Source: an uncultured Fibrobacter sp. (GTDB lineage: Bacteria; Fibrobacterota; Fibrobacteria; Fibrobacterales; Fibrobacteraceae). Taken from it: DNA of 52,494 nt. A program made the translations under genes and the position numbers. Under the pieces are notes generated by a model, which made no database searches, was not told the DNA's origin, and worked only from the letters and a program-made list of their open reading frames with translations. Location of the stretch: NCBI GenBank assembly GCA_946408125.1, contig CAMJQW010000013.1:1-52494 (forward strand). Reading direction: 5' to 3'. Numbering within the stretch: position 1 is the stretch's first letter; each line of letters begins with the position of its first letter. Of this stretch, positions 27,636 through 36,138 are shown piece after piece.

Positions 27636-28515
27636 TGACATCTCCTCCGAGGCAAATCCATACAATGAGTCCCGCCATCACGAGTACGCTGATGGCGACG
27701 TTCGCCAAGAAGAAATCGCGGTTCATGGCATCGAGATCGTCGGACTTGCGGAATAAATGAATATACAGGACAGCTGCGGCCATGAGTCCCGTCACCACCC
27801 ACCAGGGGATGCCCATATTCCACACAAACCCGAACGCGACGCAAAGCGCGAGCATGGCGACGTGGCTCCAGAAGGCAATCTGCAGGGAGCGTTTGCGGCC
27901 AAAGCGGGCCGGCACCGAATGGAGACCCATCGCGCGGTCGATTTCTTCGTCCTGCGTGGCGTAGATAATGTCGAAGCCGCCCATCCAGAGCATCAAAATC
28001 ACAAGCAGGAATATCGGGAACACCGCGAATTCCCCGCGGATGGCAATCCAGGCGCCGAGCGGGCTCATGCCGATGGCAAAGCCGAGAAACCAATGGCACA
28101 GCCAGCTGAAACGTTTCCAGTAGGAATACGATAGCAGGAGCAACCATACAGGGAGCGCAAGCATCCCGGCGAGCGGCTGCAACAGCCAGGCGAACAACAC
28201 GAACAATATGCCATTGACGGCGAGGAATGCGATAACGGAAGTCTTGCTCAGGCGACCCGCGGGCAAATGACGCTTCGCGGTGCGCGGATTCTTCGCATCG
28301 ATATCGGCATCGGCGATGCGGTTGAAGCTCATCGCGCTGTTGCGGGCCGTCACCATGCAGCCGACAATCAGCAACACAATGCGTGCAGTCTCCGCGGCAG
28401 TCATATCACGGAATCCGTTCGCCGCCACCCACATGGAACCGAGCGCGAAAGGCATCGCGAACAGCGAGTGGCTAAAGCGTACCATGTGACCGAATTCTAG
28501 AATCTTCTTCAGCAC
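27622..28515 (-). CDS. UbiA-family prenyltransferase (probably menaquinone type, MqnP-like)
   Basis: A 297-residue polytopic membrane prenyltransferase with about eight helices. Both Asp-rich motifs that bind the prenyl diphosphate through magnesium are present: NRIADADIDAKNPRT near residue 63 and YATQDEEIDRA near residue 187. It joins a polyprenyl chain to an aromatic acid. The neighbours UbiX and UbiE and the lack of ubiquinone in this group of anaerobes suggest a menaquinone substrate, as for MqnP of the futalosine route. The GTG start at 28515 has GGGAGG 6 bases upstream and overlaps the ubiX stop by 7 bases; the frame further upstream has no support. Confidence 0.85.
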   Translation of the reverse strand: MLKKILEFGHMVRFSHSLFAMPFALGSMWVAANGFRDMTAAETARIVLLIVGCMVTARNSAMSFNRIADADIDAKNPRTAKRHLPAGRLSKTSVIAFLAVNGILFVLFAWLLQPLAGMLALPVWLLLLSYSYWKRFSWLCHWFLGFAIGMSPLGAWIAIRGEFAVFPIFLLVILMLWMGGFDIIYATQDEEIDRAMGLHSVPARFGRKRSLQIAFWSHVAMLALCVAFGFVWNMGIPWWVVTGLMAAAVLYIHLFRKSDDLDAMNRDFFLANVAISVLVMAGLIVWICLGGDVNALY

Positions 28516-29105
28516 AGCGGGCCTCCCAACGCATCGGGTTCGCCACCTTCCCAAGGCTTCACGATTCCGGCGCAAGCTTCCGCCGAAGCCGCACCAAGAT
28601 GTTTCAGGATTTTCGCGACTACGGTATCGACCAACTCCTCGATGGTCGCGGGCCTGCTGTAGAATTGCGGCGAGGCGGGAATCACGACCGCGCCCGCCCG
28701 CGTCACGCGTTCCATGTTCTCGATGTGAATCAAGTTGTACGGCATCTCGCGCGGCACGATGACGAGCGGGCGGCGCTCCTTGAGACACACATCCGCACTG
28801 CGCACCAGCAGGTTGTCCGAGGTTCCCGATGCGATGCGGCCGAGCGTTCCCATGGAGCATGGAACCACAGCCATGCCGGCATAATCGGCAGACCCGCTCG
28901 CGCATTCCGCAAAAAAATCATCTACATTGAAAGTCTTGTCCGCAAGATCGAAAAGAGCCGTCTGCCCTTCGTATTCTACGACTTCGCGACCCGTCGCCGT
29001 CACGATAAGCGACACGGCGTGCCCGAGGCGTTTTAAGTGCATCGCCGTGCGCATCGCATATACGGCGCCGCTTGCGCCCGTAACTCCGAGAACGAATCTA
29101 GCCAC
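28509..29105 (-). CDS. ubiX: Flavin prenyltransferase UbiX
   Basis: A 198-residue flavoprotein of the UbiX/Pad1 family, which prenylates FMN to give the cofactor of UbiD-type decarboxylases. The N-terminal flavin-binding VLGVTGASGAVYA, the block PCSMGTLGRIASGTSDNLL, the segment VPREMPYNLIHIENM and the ending FYSRPATIEELVD are all diagnostic. The start is GTG with GGAGG at 6 bases; it overlaps ubiE by 8 bases. A UbiD partner is not in the window. In the futalosine pathway a UbiX/UbiD pair removes the carboxyl group after prenylation. Confidence 0.95.
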   Translation of the reverse strand: MARFVLGVTGASGAVYAMRTAMHLKRLGHAVSLIVTATGREVVEYEGQTALFDLADKTFNVDDFFAECASGSADYAGMAVVPCSMGTLGRIASGTSDNLLVRSADVCLKERRPLVIVPREMPYNLIHIENMERVTRAGAVVIPASPQFYSRPATIEELVDTVVAKILKHLGAASAEACAGIVKPWEGGEPDALGGPLC

Positions 29106-29826
29106 GGGACGCCTCCGCGGGTTTCCTCAGAAAGACTCCGTAAGAAATCCCGCCATTGAAGCTCTTCACCTTCGCGACTTCGAAACCGCATTCTTCGGCA
29201 ATGCGGCAGAAATCCTTCACGGGCAAGAATCGCTTTATCGATTGCACGAGGTACACGTAGGCATCGCGCTTGCCACTAAAGAACGCTCCCATCAGAGGAA
29301 TGAATACGGGAGCGAGAACGCCATAAAAGAACCGGTTGAAAATGTTCCGCGGCGCAAAGAATTCAAGCACGCACAGATAGCCGCCACGTTCCAGCACGCG
29401 GAAACTTTCCTGGAGGGCGCCGCGTGCATCGGGCACGTTGCGCATTCCGAAGCCGTTCAGCATCATCTTGAAACTCGCTTCGCCGAACGGGAGCTTCATG
29501 GCATCGCACTGAACGGCAGCGGCATCGATTCCCTTCGGGCGCACGCGGCGCAGCATGCCAAACGAGAAATCCCCGACGACGGCTTGCACACAGGCATCAC
29601 CAAATGTTTTGCGGAAAGACCTTGCAAAATCTCCCGTCCCGCCGCACATATCCAGGAGCGAGATGTCACGCATCCCGCCAAAAACCTGCGGGTCGCGGCA
29701 GAACTTCTTCATCTGCCGACAGCAATAGCGGCGCCACATGACATCCTGACCACAACTCAAGAAATGGTTCAAGAAGTCGTAACGGTTCGCAATCTCGTCG
29801 AACATCTTGCGTACGGGACTTACCAT
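29098..29826 (-). CDS. menG: Demethylmenaquinone methyltransferase UbiE/MenG
   Basis: A 242-residue SAM-dependent methyltransferase, final step of menaquinone synthesis. The family signatures MFDEIANRYDFLNHFLSCG (start) and the SAM motif LLDMCGGTGDFA are clear. The later block NGFGMRNVPDARGALQESFRVLERGG, and the C-terminal FNGGISYGVFLRKP, also match. As first gene of the four-gene operon it has an ATG without a good Shine-Dalgarno; TAAATTTA lies 5 bases upstream, so its promoter is probably right at the start. A terminator of the upstream CotH gene lies just before. Confidence 0.9.
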   Translation of the reverse strand: MVSPVRKMFDEIANRYDFLNHFLSCGQDVMWRRYCCRQMKKFCRDPQVFGGMRDISLLDMCGGTGDFARSFRKTFGDACVQAVVGDFSFGMLRRVRPKGIDAAAVQCDAMKLPFGEASFKMMLNGFGMRNVPDARGALQESFRVLERGGYLCVLEFFAPRNIFNRFFYGVLAPVFIPLMGAFFSGKRDAYVYLVQSIKRFLPVKDFCRIAEECGFEVAKVKSFNGGISYGVFLRKPAEASRG

Positions 29827-29857
29827 AAGCGTAAATTTAAAAAAATTGCTCTTCAGA

Positions 29858-29887
29858 TAAAAAAGCGCGGACGTTACCGCCCGCGCC
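29858..29887 (-). terminator. Rho-independent terminator of the CotH-type gene
   Basis: Minus-strand hairpin GCGCGG and CCGCGC followed by TTTTTT. It lies 24 bases after the stop of the CotH lipoprotein gene and separates it from the menaquinone operon. Confidence 0.8.
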
Positions 29888-29910
29888 TATACTCTTCTGC
29901 GACCGCTATC

Positions 29911-32418
29911 TTACTTGAACTTGGCCGTAAGCGAGAGGCCGTCGGTAATAGTCACCGTACGCGTCGGAGAAGTTTCTCCGTCGGACCAGGATTCAAACAC
30001 GCCGCCGCCCGTAGCCACGGCCGTGAGATCCATCTTGACTCCGCTGAAAAGCTTGGTCGAGAACTTGCTGCCGGACATCTTCATTTCGTCCATCAGCACG
30101 GTGCCGTTGCCTTCCACGGATATGGTCACGTCTACCGGGTCACCGATGCCCTCAAATTCGGCCTTGTATTCGGCCAGCACCTTGGCGTCGCGTTCCGAAG
30201 CCCACTGCTTGAGGCAGCTACCCGTCCTGCTGAATCCATCACCGCAGGCGTTCGTGTAGTATTTTTCGTTCTGCTTGAAATGTTCAAGGTCGCGGTCCAT
30301 TTCCGTCGACGGAATGGTCGCCACCATGGCATCCACCACCTTGGCCACATTCTCACCGTTCAGGTACTTATCGAGCATCATGGCGGAATGGTTCAAGAAC
30401 ACGTGCTTGAAGGTCTCGTTCTTGATGAGCGAATTGTAAAGCGATGCAAAGCAGGTGTCATCCTTGCAAGGATGGTTTCCACCGCCCTTCTTGATCCACG
30501 CAAACATATTGTTGCTCTGGCCGAATTCACCGCCATTCACACCCCACATCCAGTCAAAACCATGGTCCACGTCGTACACCATGAATTTCCACGGCTGCTC
30601 CGGGCTACGCCAGGCACGAACGTTGTTGTTCGGCCAGTCACCGTTGTGGTAGAAGATCTGGGCTGCCATGTAGTCGGCGAAACTGCCGATATCGATGAGC
30701 TTCTTCGCATTCTCGTAATTCTCGGCAACGGTCATGTCGCCACCGCCAATCGTCTTGAGCATGTTCACGTAGTTGTCGATGGAACCGCCACCGCTTGCCG
30801 TGATTTCGCTCAGGCCACCCACCTGCTTGATCATTTCGACCGAGTTGGAATTGATGCCGTAATTGGTTTCCACAAAGGCGCGGTTGTAACGTTCGCGCAT
30901 ATCGTGGATGCCGTAATACTTGCCGTTGTAGAACACCACCACCTGGCGGCTACGCTGGTAATCCACGCCACTCCCTTCCAGGATGGCGCCAGCCATGGCG
31001 TCCTCGATATAGTCGCTCACGAAGCGGTTACCGTTATTGCGGAGGTTGAATGCCTTGAACACGGAATCGGACTTGCGAGTCGTGAACAGCGGGTATTTCA
31101 GGCGACCGTTCTGGAATTCCTCACGCATCGTAATCGCCACGGACTTCTTGTCGTTCAAGCGGCTGTAACCGCCCATCAGCGAGATGCCCGCTTCAATTTC
31201 CCAGGCAACCTCGTTAGAGGCGCTACCCTTTTCAAAGAATTCCACGTGAACCGGGAATTCCTGTTCTTCGTACAGGCCCGAAGGAGCGCCATCCGGCTTT
31301 TCCGCGTTCGTCTTGATATAAGCCTTGTCAAAGAAGCTCGGGTCGACGCTGATAGCCACCACAGGCATGTTCACCGTCTCACCGATAAAGAACGTCCTCG
31401 TCACCACTTCCCTGCCCAAAGCACCTTCCTTGAAGGCGGCGCAGCGGAACGGGGTGCTTTCGTTAATCGAAATCTGGCTATTGAATTCCGGAGAGGAGCT
31501 CTTCGGTTCGGAACCGTCCTGCGTGCAGCGCAGCTTCACGCCTTCTTCGAGCGAGGGCGGATTCAGCGTAATGGGTTCCTTGTAGAAACCGCTCTTGAGC
31601 TTGCTCAAGTCCACTTCGGGCACCAGGTCGTCATACGCGGTAGATTCCGTATTGCGCGCTTCGGGGGTCGGATTGTCGAAATACTTCCAGACGCCGCCAT
31701 TCGTGATACCCCAGCTGATACCGCTACCGAGTTCAGGATAGTCGACGGAATCGCGAATGCCGTAGAACGGGTCGATCAGGTAAACCGTACCGCCCTTGCC
31801 GTTCAACTTCCAGTTGGCATGCGGACGGAAATGAGCCCTGTACTCTTCCCCGTTGCTTCTCTTGAGAGTCGTGTCCCTGGCACCGCCCGCGACAGAATGA
31901 TTCTTCTTGTCGCAGAACACGTTCCTGAAGGATTTCGCCTTGATGACTTCGTTGCCGAAAACCCACTTACGGGACTTATCCGTATTCTCGACAAGGGAAT
32001 ATCCCTTCAAGTCCGCATCCGTAGAACCGGCGTTATAAATTTCGAGCCATGCGCCATCATCGCCATCTTCGTCGGTCCAGTCCAAGTTAACGGTCATGAT
32101 TTCGGTAATGACCAGCGCGGAGTTGCCGACCCAATGCAACGTTGTATCAAGTCCCACATAAAGGGTCTCGGCCACGAAGGTCGTTTCTCCCTTTTCCGTG
32201 ATGTGCATGATGGTATCGATATGCTTACGGGCCGTATCTTGTCTGATAATCGTATCGCCGTTCCTGTCCACAATCGTATCGGTCGTTATGATGAACGGGT
32301 TATCTCCATTCGGATCGACCGAAGCGGAACCATCTTCACCCGAACAGGCGACCAGGAGTGCAAAAGCCAGGCTCATCCCGGCCATCGATAAAGTTTCTAT
32401 TTTCGTTAATTGACGCAC
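29911..32418 (-). CDS. CotH-kinase family surface lipoprotein
   Basis: An 835-residue predicted lipoprotein. The signal peptide ends in the lipobox LVAC (Cys about 25). Domains in order: a lamin-tail domain (VITEIMTVNLDW, WLEIYNAGSTDADLKGY, about 100-240) and a chitobiase-C-like beta domain (LRCTQDGSEPKSSSPEF, about 280-340). Next is a CotH kinase domain (about 350-730) with YYGIHDMRERYNRAFVE and the metal-binding VYDVDHGFDW. An InlB-type repeat ends it (ISVEGNGTVLMDE, FESWSDGETSP). CotH proteins phosphorylate partner proteins in spores and occur in cellulolytic systems; the target here is unknown. The start is GTG with GAGAG 8 bases upstream. A 6-pair hairpin (32445-32464) lies in the leader. 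Confidence 0.85.
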   Translation of the reverse strand: MRQLTKIETLSMAGMSLAFALLVACSGEDGSASVDPNGDNPFIITTDTIVDRNGDTIIRQDTARKHIDTIMHITEKGETTFVAETLYVGLDTTLHWVGNSALVITEIMTVNLDWTDEDGDDGAWLEIYNAGSTDADLKGYSLVENTDKSRKWVFGNEVIKAKSFRNVFCDKKNHSVAGGARDTTLKRSNGEEYRAHFRPHANWKLNGKGGTVYLIDPFYGIRDSVDYPELGSGISWGITNGGVWKYFDNPTPEARNTESTAYDDLVPEVDLSKLKSGFYKEPITLNPPSLEEGVKLRCTQDGSEPKSSSPEFNSQISINESTPFRCAAFKEGALGREVVTRTFFIGETVNMPVVAISVDPSFFDKAYIKTNAEKPDGAPSGLYEEQEFPVHVEFFEKGSASNEVAWEIEAGISLMGGYSRLNDKKSVAITMREEFQNGRLKYPLFTTRKSDSVFKAFNLRNNGNRFVSDYIEDAMAGAILEGSGVDYQRSRQVVVFYNGKYYGIHDMRERYNRAFVETNYGINSNSVEMIKQVGGLSEITASGGGSIDNYVNMLKTIGGGDMTVAENYENAKKLIDIGSFADYMAAQIFYHNGDWPNNNVRAWRSPEQPWKFMVYDVDHGFDWMWGVNGGEFGQSNNMFAWIKKGGGNHPCKDDTCFASLYNSLIKNETFKHVFLNHSAMMLDKYLNGENVAKVVDAMVATIPSTEMDRDLEHFKQNEKYYTNACGDGFSRTGSCLKQWASERDAKVLAEYKAEFEGIGDPVDVTISVEGNGTVLMDEMKMSGSKFSTKLFSGVKMDLTAVATGGGVFESWSDGETSPTRTVTITDGLSLTAKFK

Positions 32419-32444
32419 AGTAACACTCTCAAAAAAATGTGAAC

Positions 32445-32464
32445 GGCAAGGCAAACGTCTTGCC
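32445..32464. repeat. Leader hairpin of the CotH-type gene
   Basis: GGCAAG and CTTGCC form a 6-pair stem with an 8-base loop about 27 bases before the start codon. It may influence translation; no riboswitch class is recognised. Confidence 0.4.
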
Positions 32465-32545
32465 TAGCCCAATGAACCATCCACCCTTAAATTTAACAGA
32501 TTATGCGGAAAAAACACGATTTTCAAGGTAATATTCTATTTACCC

Positions 32546-32576
32546 TTGACAAAAGTCACATATAATGCTAATTTTG
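32546..32576 (+). promoter_or_regulatory. Promoter of tRNA-Phe, TTG-N20-TAATTTTG
   Basis: TTGAC starts at 32546 and TAATTTTG spans 32569-32576, 20 bases after the TTG. The pair matches the Bacteroidetes-type -33/-7 promoter and lies 12 bases before the tRNA. An E. coli-like TATAAT at 32561 has the wrong spacing from TTGACA. Confidence 0.6.
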
Positions 32577-32588
32577 CCCTACCTTAAT

Positions 32589-32661
32589 GGTTCTGTAGCT
32601 CAGTTGGTAGAGCAGTGGACTGAAAATCCGCGTGTCGTTGGTTCAACTCCAATCGGAACCA
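32589..32661 (+). tRNA. tRNA-Phe (GAA)
   Basis: A standard 73-base cloverleaf: acceptor GGTTCTG pairs with CGGAACC, D arm TAGCTCAGTTGGTAGAGCA, anticodon loop CTGAAAA with GAA, T loop GGTTCAACTCC. Discriminator A at 32661; CCA is not encoded. Confidence 0.97.
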
Positions 32662-32663
32662 CG

Positions 32664-32697
32664 AAAGCCCCCGATAGCAATATCGGGGGTTTTCTTT
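32664..32697 (+). terminator. Rho-independent terminator of tRNA-Phe
   Basis: CCCCCGATA and TATCGGGGG form a perfect 9-pair stem with a GCAA tetraloop, followed by TTTTCTTTTC. It lies directly after the tRNA. Confidence 0.9.
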
Positions 32698-32734
32698 TCT
32701 TTACAATGTGGCTTAATTTTGCGAAAAATTGCCT

Positions 32735-33967
32735 TTAAACTGCAGCCGCATGCCGCAGCGCTTCCATCTCGGCACGGACCTGGCGGAAGCAGTCGAACAT
32801 CTCGTCCCAGTGCTCGATGAGCACGTCCACCAATTCCGGCTGGAACTGCGTCCCGCGCTGCTTGATGAATTCCTCTTTCACCTTCTCCTCGGGCCAGGCG
32901 GGCTTGTAGCAGCGCGGACTTGCCAGGGCGTCGAGAACGTCCGCCACGGCACAAATACGACCCGCCAGCGGGATTTCCTCGCCCTTCAGTCCACGCGGGT
33001 AGCCCTTGCCGTCCCAGCGTTCGTGATGCGAACCGGCGAGCGTCGCCGCGAAACCGAGAAGCTCGCGCTTGGACTGCATCAGGATCTGTTCCCCTTCGAG
33101 GGCATGGGACTTCATCTTCGCAAATTCCTCGTCCGTAAACCGGCCCGGCTTGTTCAGGATGGCATCGGGGATGGCAACCTTGCCCAAGTCATGCATCGGG
33201 GCCGCAAGACGAATCTTTATCGCCTCCGACTGGGGCAAACCGTAGTATACCGCCAGCTTGTACGAGATATCCGCGACACGACGGATGTGGTCTCCCGTTT
33301 CCTGGCTCCTGGATTCGGAAATGTCGCCCAGGATGTGAATCAGCTCTTCCTGCGTCGCCTCGAGCTCATCCTTGGACCTCTGCAATTCTTCCGTCAGGCG
33401 GGCAGACTCGATCGTCTTCGCGGAATAGACTGCGGTAAGGACCAGACGTTCGAGATCCTGCTTCGAGAATACCGCGCTGTCGCCCTTCTTATTGATGGCC
33501 TGGTAGACACCCATCACATTCCCGCGGCCATCCCTCAAGGGAACGGTCATCACGGAAGTCGTCCTGTAATGCGTAAGTTCGTCGCTGCGGCGGTCGAAAC
33601 GATCGTCCTTGTAGGCATCCTCCACCAGCAAGTTTTCACCATACTTGACGGAATATCCGACAAAGCCAGCACCAATCGGAATGCGCAACTGGTTTACGCC
33701 GTGAGCGACCTTGGTCCAGAGTTCATTCGTCTCGGTATCGATAAGCCATAGCGAACAACGGTCCGCCTGCACTAGGGAACGGCCCAAATCGGCCATGAGC
33801 ACAAGAAGGCCATCCATCTTGCGCTCTGCGGCAATCTTCGGCATATAGGAAAACAGCAGCTCGAGAACCCTATCGGAATCCGAGGGGTCCAACACCGCCA
33901 TCCCCTTCGCCAAGTCCATCTCCGTCCTAGCGTCCATATCATAAAGATAGCTATAAATCTCCGGCAT
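32735..33967 (-). CDS. GAF and HD-GYP domain cyclic-di-GMP phosphodiesterase
   Basis: A 410-residue cytoplasmic regulator. A GAF sensor domain covers about 45-190 (ADRCSLWLIDTETNELWT, GFVGYSVKYGENLLVEDA, TVPLRDGRGNVMGVYQAIN). A short coiled-coil follows (LQRSKDELEATQEEL), then an HD-GYP domain from about 215 to 400 with the metal-binding HDLGK (about 257) and SHHERWDGKGYPRGL (about 310). The GYP motif is intact, which predicts hydrolysis of cyclic di-GMP. No membrane segment or receiver domain is present, so a small molecule sensed by GAF may control it. The ATG lacks a clear Shine-Dalgarno. No diguanylate cyclase is nearby. Confidence 0.9.
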   Translation of the reverse strand: MPEIYSYLYDMDARTEMDLAKGMAVLDPSDSDRVLELLFSYMPKIAAERKMDGLLVLMADLGRSLVQADRCSLWLIDTETNELWTKVAHGVNQLRIPIGAGFVGYSVKYGENLLVEDAYKDDRFDRRSDELTHYRTTSVMTVPLRDGRGNVMGVYQAINKKGDSAVFSKQDLERLVLTAVYSAKTIESARLTEELQRSKDELEATQEELIHILGDISESRSQETGDHIRRVADISYKLAVYYGLPQSEAIKIRLAAPMHDLGKVAIPDAILNKPGRFTDEEFAKMKSHALEGEQILMQSKRELLGFAATLAGSHHERWDGKGYPRGLKGEEIPLAGRICAVADVLDALASPRCYKPAWPEEKVKEEFIKQRGTQFQPELVDVLIEHWDEMFDCFRQVRAEMEALRHAAAV

Positions 33968-33977
33968 TGCAAAACTG

Positions 33978-34009
33978 TTTGACGAAAGACACCACTTTTT
34001 TTATCTTAT
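33978..34009 (+). promoter_or_regulatory. Promoter of tRNA-Ser, TTTG-N20-TATCTTAT
   Basis: TTTG at 33978-33981 and TATCTTAT at 34002-34009 are separated by 20 bases, and the box ends 11 bases before the tRNA. The layout is the same as before tRNA-Phe. Confidence 0.5.
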
Positions 34010-34020
34010 CTCCCGCCCCT

Positions 34021-34101
34021 GGAGGAATAGGCTAATTGGTAAGTCAGCGGTCTTGAAAACCGCCGCCGTAAGGCTTGGGGGTTCGAGTCCCTCTTCCTCC
34101 G
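34021..34101 (+). tRNA. tRNA-Ser (UGA)
   Basis: Acceptor GGAGGAA pairs with TTCCTCC (34094-34100), discriminator G at 34101. The anticodon stem GCGGT/ACCGC encloses CTTGAAA with TGA. A class II variable arm (CGCCGTAAGGC region) and T loop TTCGAGT follow. CCA is not encoded; the next base starts the stop codon of comF on the other strand. Confidence 0.93.
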
Positions 34102-34818
34102 CTAAAAAACTTCCCATTCCATCCGCAAATCCGCCACCAGGTCCATTACCGCAGAAGCGGGTTCATCGTACAGCAACGTACAGACCTTGACCGGAAGGGG
34201 AAAATCCCGACCCAGCGCGCTCACGCAGGCAGAAGTGGTCGCTCCCGTAGTAAACACGTCATCCACGATAAATACGGTACCCCGCGGAGGCAATTCGCCC
34301 GGCAGGTTCGCACGGAACGCCCCCGTAACATTCAATGCACGCTGGCCCCTAGAAAGCTTCGTCTGCGACACGCGAAAAGACCTGCGCCACAGCCACCTGC
34401 AAACCTTCCCTCCCGTCACCGAAGCGAGCGCCGACGCGATCCTTTCCGCCTGGTTGTAACCACGCTCCCGGAAACGCGAACTGTGCAGCGGAACCGGAAC
34501 GAAAAAGAACGGGCGTGCAAGCTCCCCAAAGAACTCCGCCGCGTCGCCTTGCCCGCGCAGGCTGGACCGCCGAACCATGTAGGAGGCCATTCCGGAAATA
34601 TTCCCGTACTTCAGCGCATGGACCAGGCGCCGCGTCAGCGGCTGCATCGGGAACAGGCAAAGTGTATCCTCGTTGGGATGCTTGGGACCCCTGCCCTCCT
34701 TCACGAGCGCATCACGGCATGCGGGGCAAAGCCACGGGTCAAGCCACTCCGACGAACGGCCGCACCCCATACATCCCATGCCGAAAACGAAATTTGAAAA
34801 GCTACGAACGATATCCAT
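34102..34818 (-). CDS. comF: ComF family protein (amidophosphoribosyltransferase-like)
   Basis: A 238-residue protein of the ComF/GntX family. An N-terminal zinc-binding part has CMGC and CPAC, followed by a type I phosphoribosyltransferase fold with the PRPP-binding motif VFIVDDVFTTGATT at about residue 180. FVPVPLHSSRFRERGYNQAE is the other family block. In Bacillus and Haemophilus, ComF is needed for DNA uptake, at the stage of single-stranded DNA import into the cytoplasm; elsewhere its role is less certain. It follows rodA by 66 bases, with a hairpin and T run just before its ATG. The stop abuts the tRNA-Ser gene. Confidence 0.85.
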   Translation of the reverse strand: MDIVRSFSNFVFGMGCMGCGRSSEWLDPWLCPACRDALVKEGRGPKHPNEDTLCLFPMQPLTRRLVHALKYGNISGMASYMVRRSSLRGQGDAAEFFGELARPFFFVPVPLHSSRFRERGYNQAERIASALASVTGGKVCRWLWRRSFRVSQTKLSRGQRALNVTGAFRANLPGELPPRGTVFIVDDVFTTGATTSACVSALGRDFPLPVKVCTLLYDEPASAVMDLVADLRMEWEVF

Positions 34819-34819
34819 A

Positions 34820-34852
34820 AAAAACCGCCTTCTTATTATAAGACGGATTTTT
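34820..34852 (-). terminator. Probable terminator or attenuator between rodA and comF
   Basis: Minus-strand hairpin with CCG-TCTTA and TAAGA-(AGG)-CGG followed directly by TTTTTT and the comF ATG. It may end part of the rod-shape transcripts. Confidence 0.5.
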
Positions 34853-34884
34853 TAGGGGAAACGTTCCCTTATTTCTGAAAAAAA

Positions 34885-36138
34885 TTACTGACGGCGTCCC
34901 TGGTAGCGCATGCAAATGATGGCACCCACAAGCACCATGCAAGTCATGGCGAAAGATCCGCCATAAGAAAGGAACGGAAGCGGGAGGCCCGTAACCGGCA
35001 TGAACCCGATCGTCATTGCGATATTCACCAGGATATGGAAGAGGAAAATCGTGGACGAGCCCATGACAATCAGCGTAATGAACGGATCGGAATAAAGCTT
35101 GCAGGTAGAAGTCGCTCGCCAGAGGAAGATCGCATACAGCGTAAGGATCACGAGACATCCGGCAAAACCGAACTGCTCGCCCAGCACGCTGAAGATGAAG
35201 TCCGTATGTTCTTCGGGCAAGAACGACAAGTTGGTCTGCGTTCCGTTTCCGAAACCCTTTCCGGTAAGTCCGCCGGAACCAATCGCCGTCAGCGACTGCA
35301 GCACCTGATAACCATCACCAAGCGGGTCGCTCATCGGATCGAGGAACGTATTCACACGCTTCTGCTGGTGCGGTTCCAGCATGTTCCACGCCATGGAACT
35401 CGCATAACCGGCAAGGATATTGGTAAGCAAGAAGAATACCGTCTGCGCCTTGGGCAAGTGCCTGCGCACCAGTGCAAAAACAACCGCACAGATAAGCATT
35501 CCCCAGAGCACCTGATAAATCATCGTCTGCGAATGCGAAAGCAAGACCGAAAGCACCGGGCTTGTAATCAGGAACATGTCGACAAGCGAGAAACCCGCAA
35601 AGAAGAATGCCACGTAAGTAACGGCAATGAACACGAGTGCCGTACTCAAGTCGGGCTGCTTAAGCACCAAGGCGAACGGGACGATGAACAGGAAAAACGG
35701 CACCACGAGGGTCTTTATCTTGGAAAGGCTGACAGGATGGTGAGAAAGCCAATGAGATATGGTAAGCAGGTAGGCAATCTTTGCGAACTCCGAAGGCTGC
35801 AGCTTTATGAAGCCGAGATCAATCCAGCGTCCGGCACCCTTGACGACATCACCCGCAAAGAACAACACTACGCAAAGCAGCACCAGCGAAATCCCATAGA
35901 GTGGGATAGTCAGGCGCTTAATCCAGTCAATCTTCAGGAAAACGATCCCCGTCGCAAGGATACAGCCGCCCGCAAAGTAGATTATCTGCTTGAACCAGAA
36001 TGAATCATAAAAGGAGACTTCCTCATTCGAGGTCGCCGAATAGACGAGCGCAATGCCGCACGCCATCAAGGCGAACGTCACCAGCAGGAAAACCCAGTCG
36101 AGTTTCAGGGATTTGTTCAGAAAACGACCGGAACTCAT
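34885..36138 (-). CDS. rodA: Rod-shape SEDS glycosyltransferase RodA
   Basis: A 417-residue SEDS-family membrane protein with about ten helices. It polymerises lipid II into glycan strands together with PBP2 in the elongasome. The blocks GAGRWIDLGFIKLQPSEFAKIA, KQPDLSTALVF and the C-terminal TGLPLPFLSYGGS are family signatures; the Asp in KQPDLST is the catalytic residue position known from RodA. It overlaps the upstream mrdA stop by ATGA, showing coupling with its cognate transpeptidase. RodA rather than FtsW is chosen because of this context. Confidence 0.93.
   Translation of the reverse strand: MSSGRFLNKSLKLDWVFLLVTFALMACGIALVYSATSNEEVSFYDSFWFKQIIYFAGGCILATGIVFLKIDWIKRLTIPLYGISLVLLCVVLFFAGDVVKGAGRWIDLGFIKLQPSEFAKIAYLLTISHWLSHHPVSLSKIKTLVVPFFLFIVPFALVLKQPDLSTALVFIAVTYVAFFFAGFSLVDMFLITSPVLSVLLSHSQTMIYQVLWGMLICAVVFALVRRHLPKAQTVFFLLTNILAGYASSMAWNMLEPHQQKRVNTFLDPMSDPLGDGYQVLQSLTAIGSGGLTGKGFGNGTQTNLSFLPEEHTDFIFSVLGEQFGFAGCLVILTLYAIFLWRATSTCKLYSDPFITLIVMGSSTIFLFHILVNIAMTIGFMPVTGLPLPFLSYGGSFAMTCMVLVGAIICMRYQGRRQ

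Noticed and set aside
28927..32391. A 1,154-codon plus-strand frame opposite menG and the CotH gene
   Set aside because: It crosses two real genes and a terminator and its product is His/Arg-rich and without motifs.
32561..32566. TATAAT as a -10 box for tRNA-Phe
   Set aside because: It is only 9 bases from TTGACA and 22 bases from the tRNA; the TAATTTTG box has the better place and spacing.
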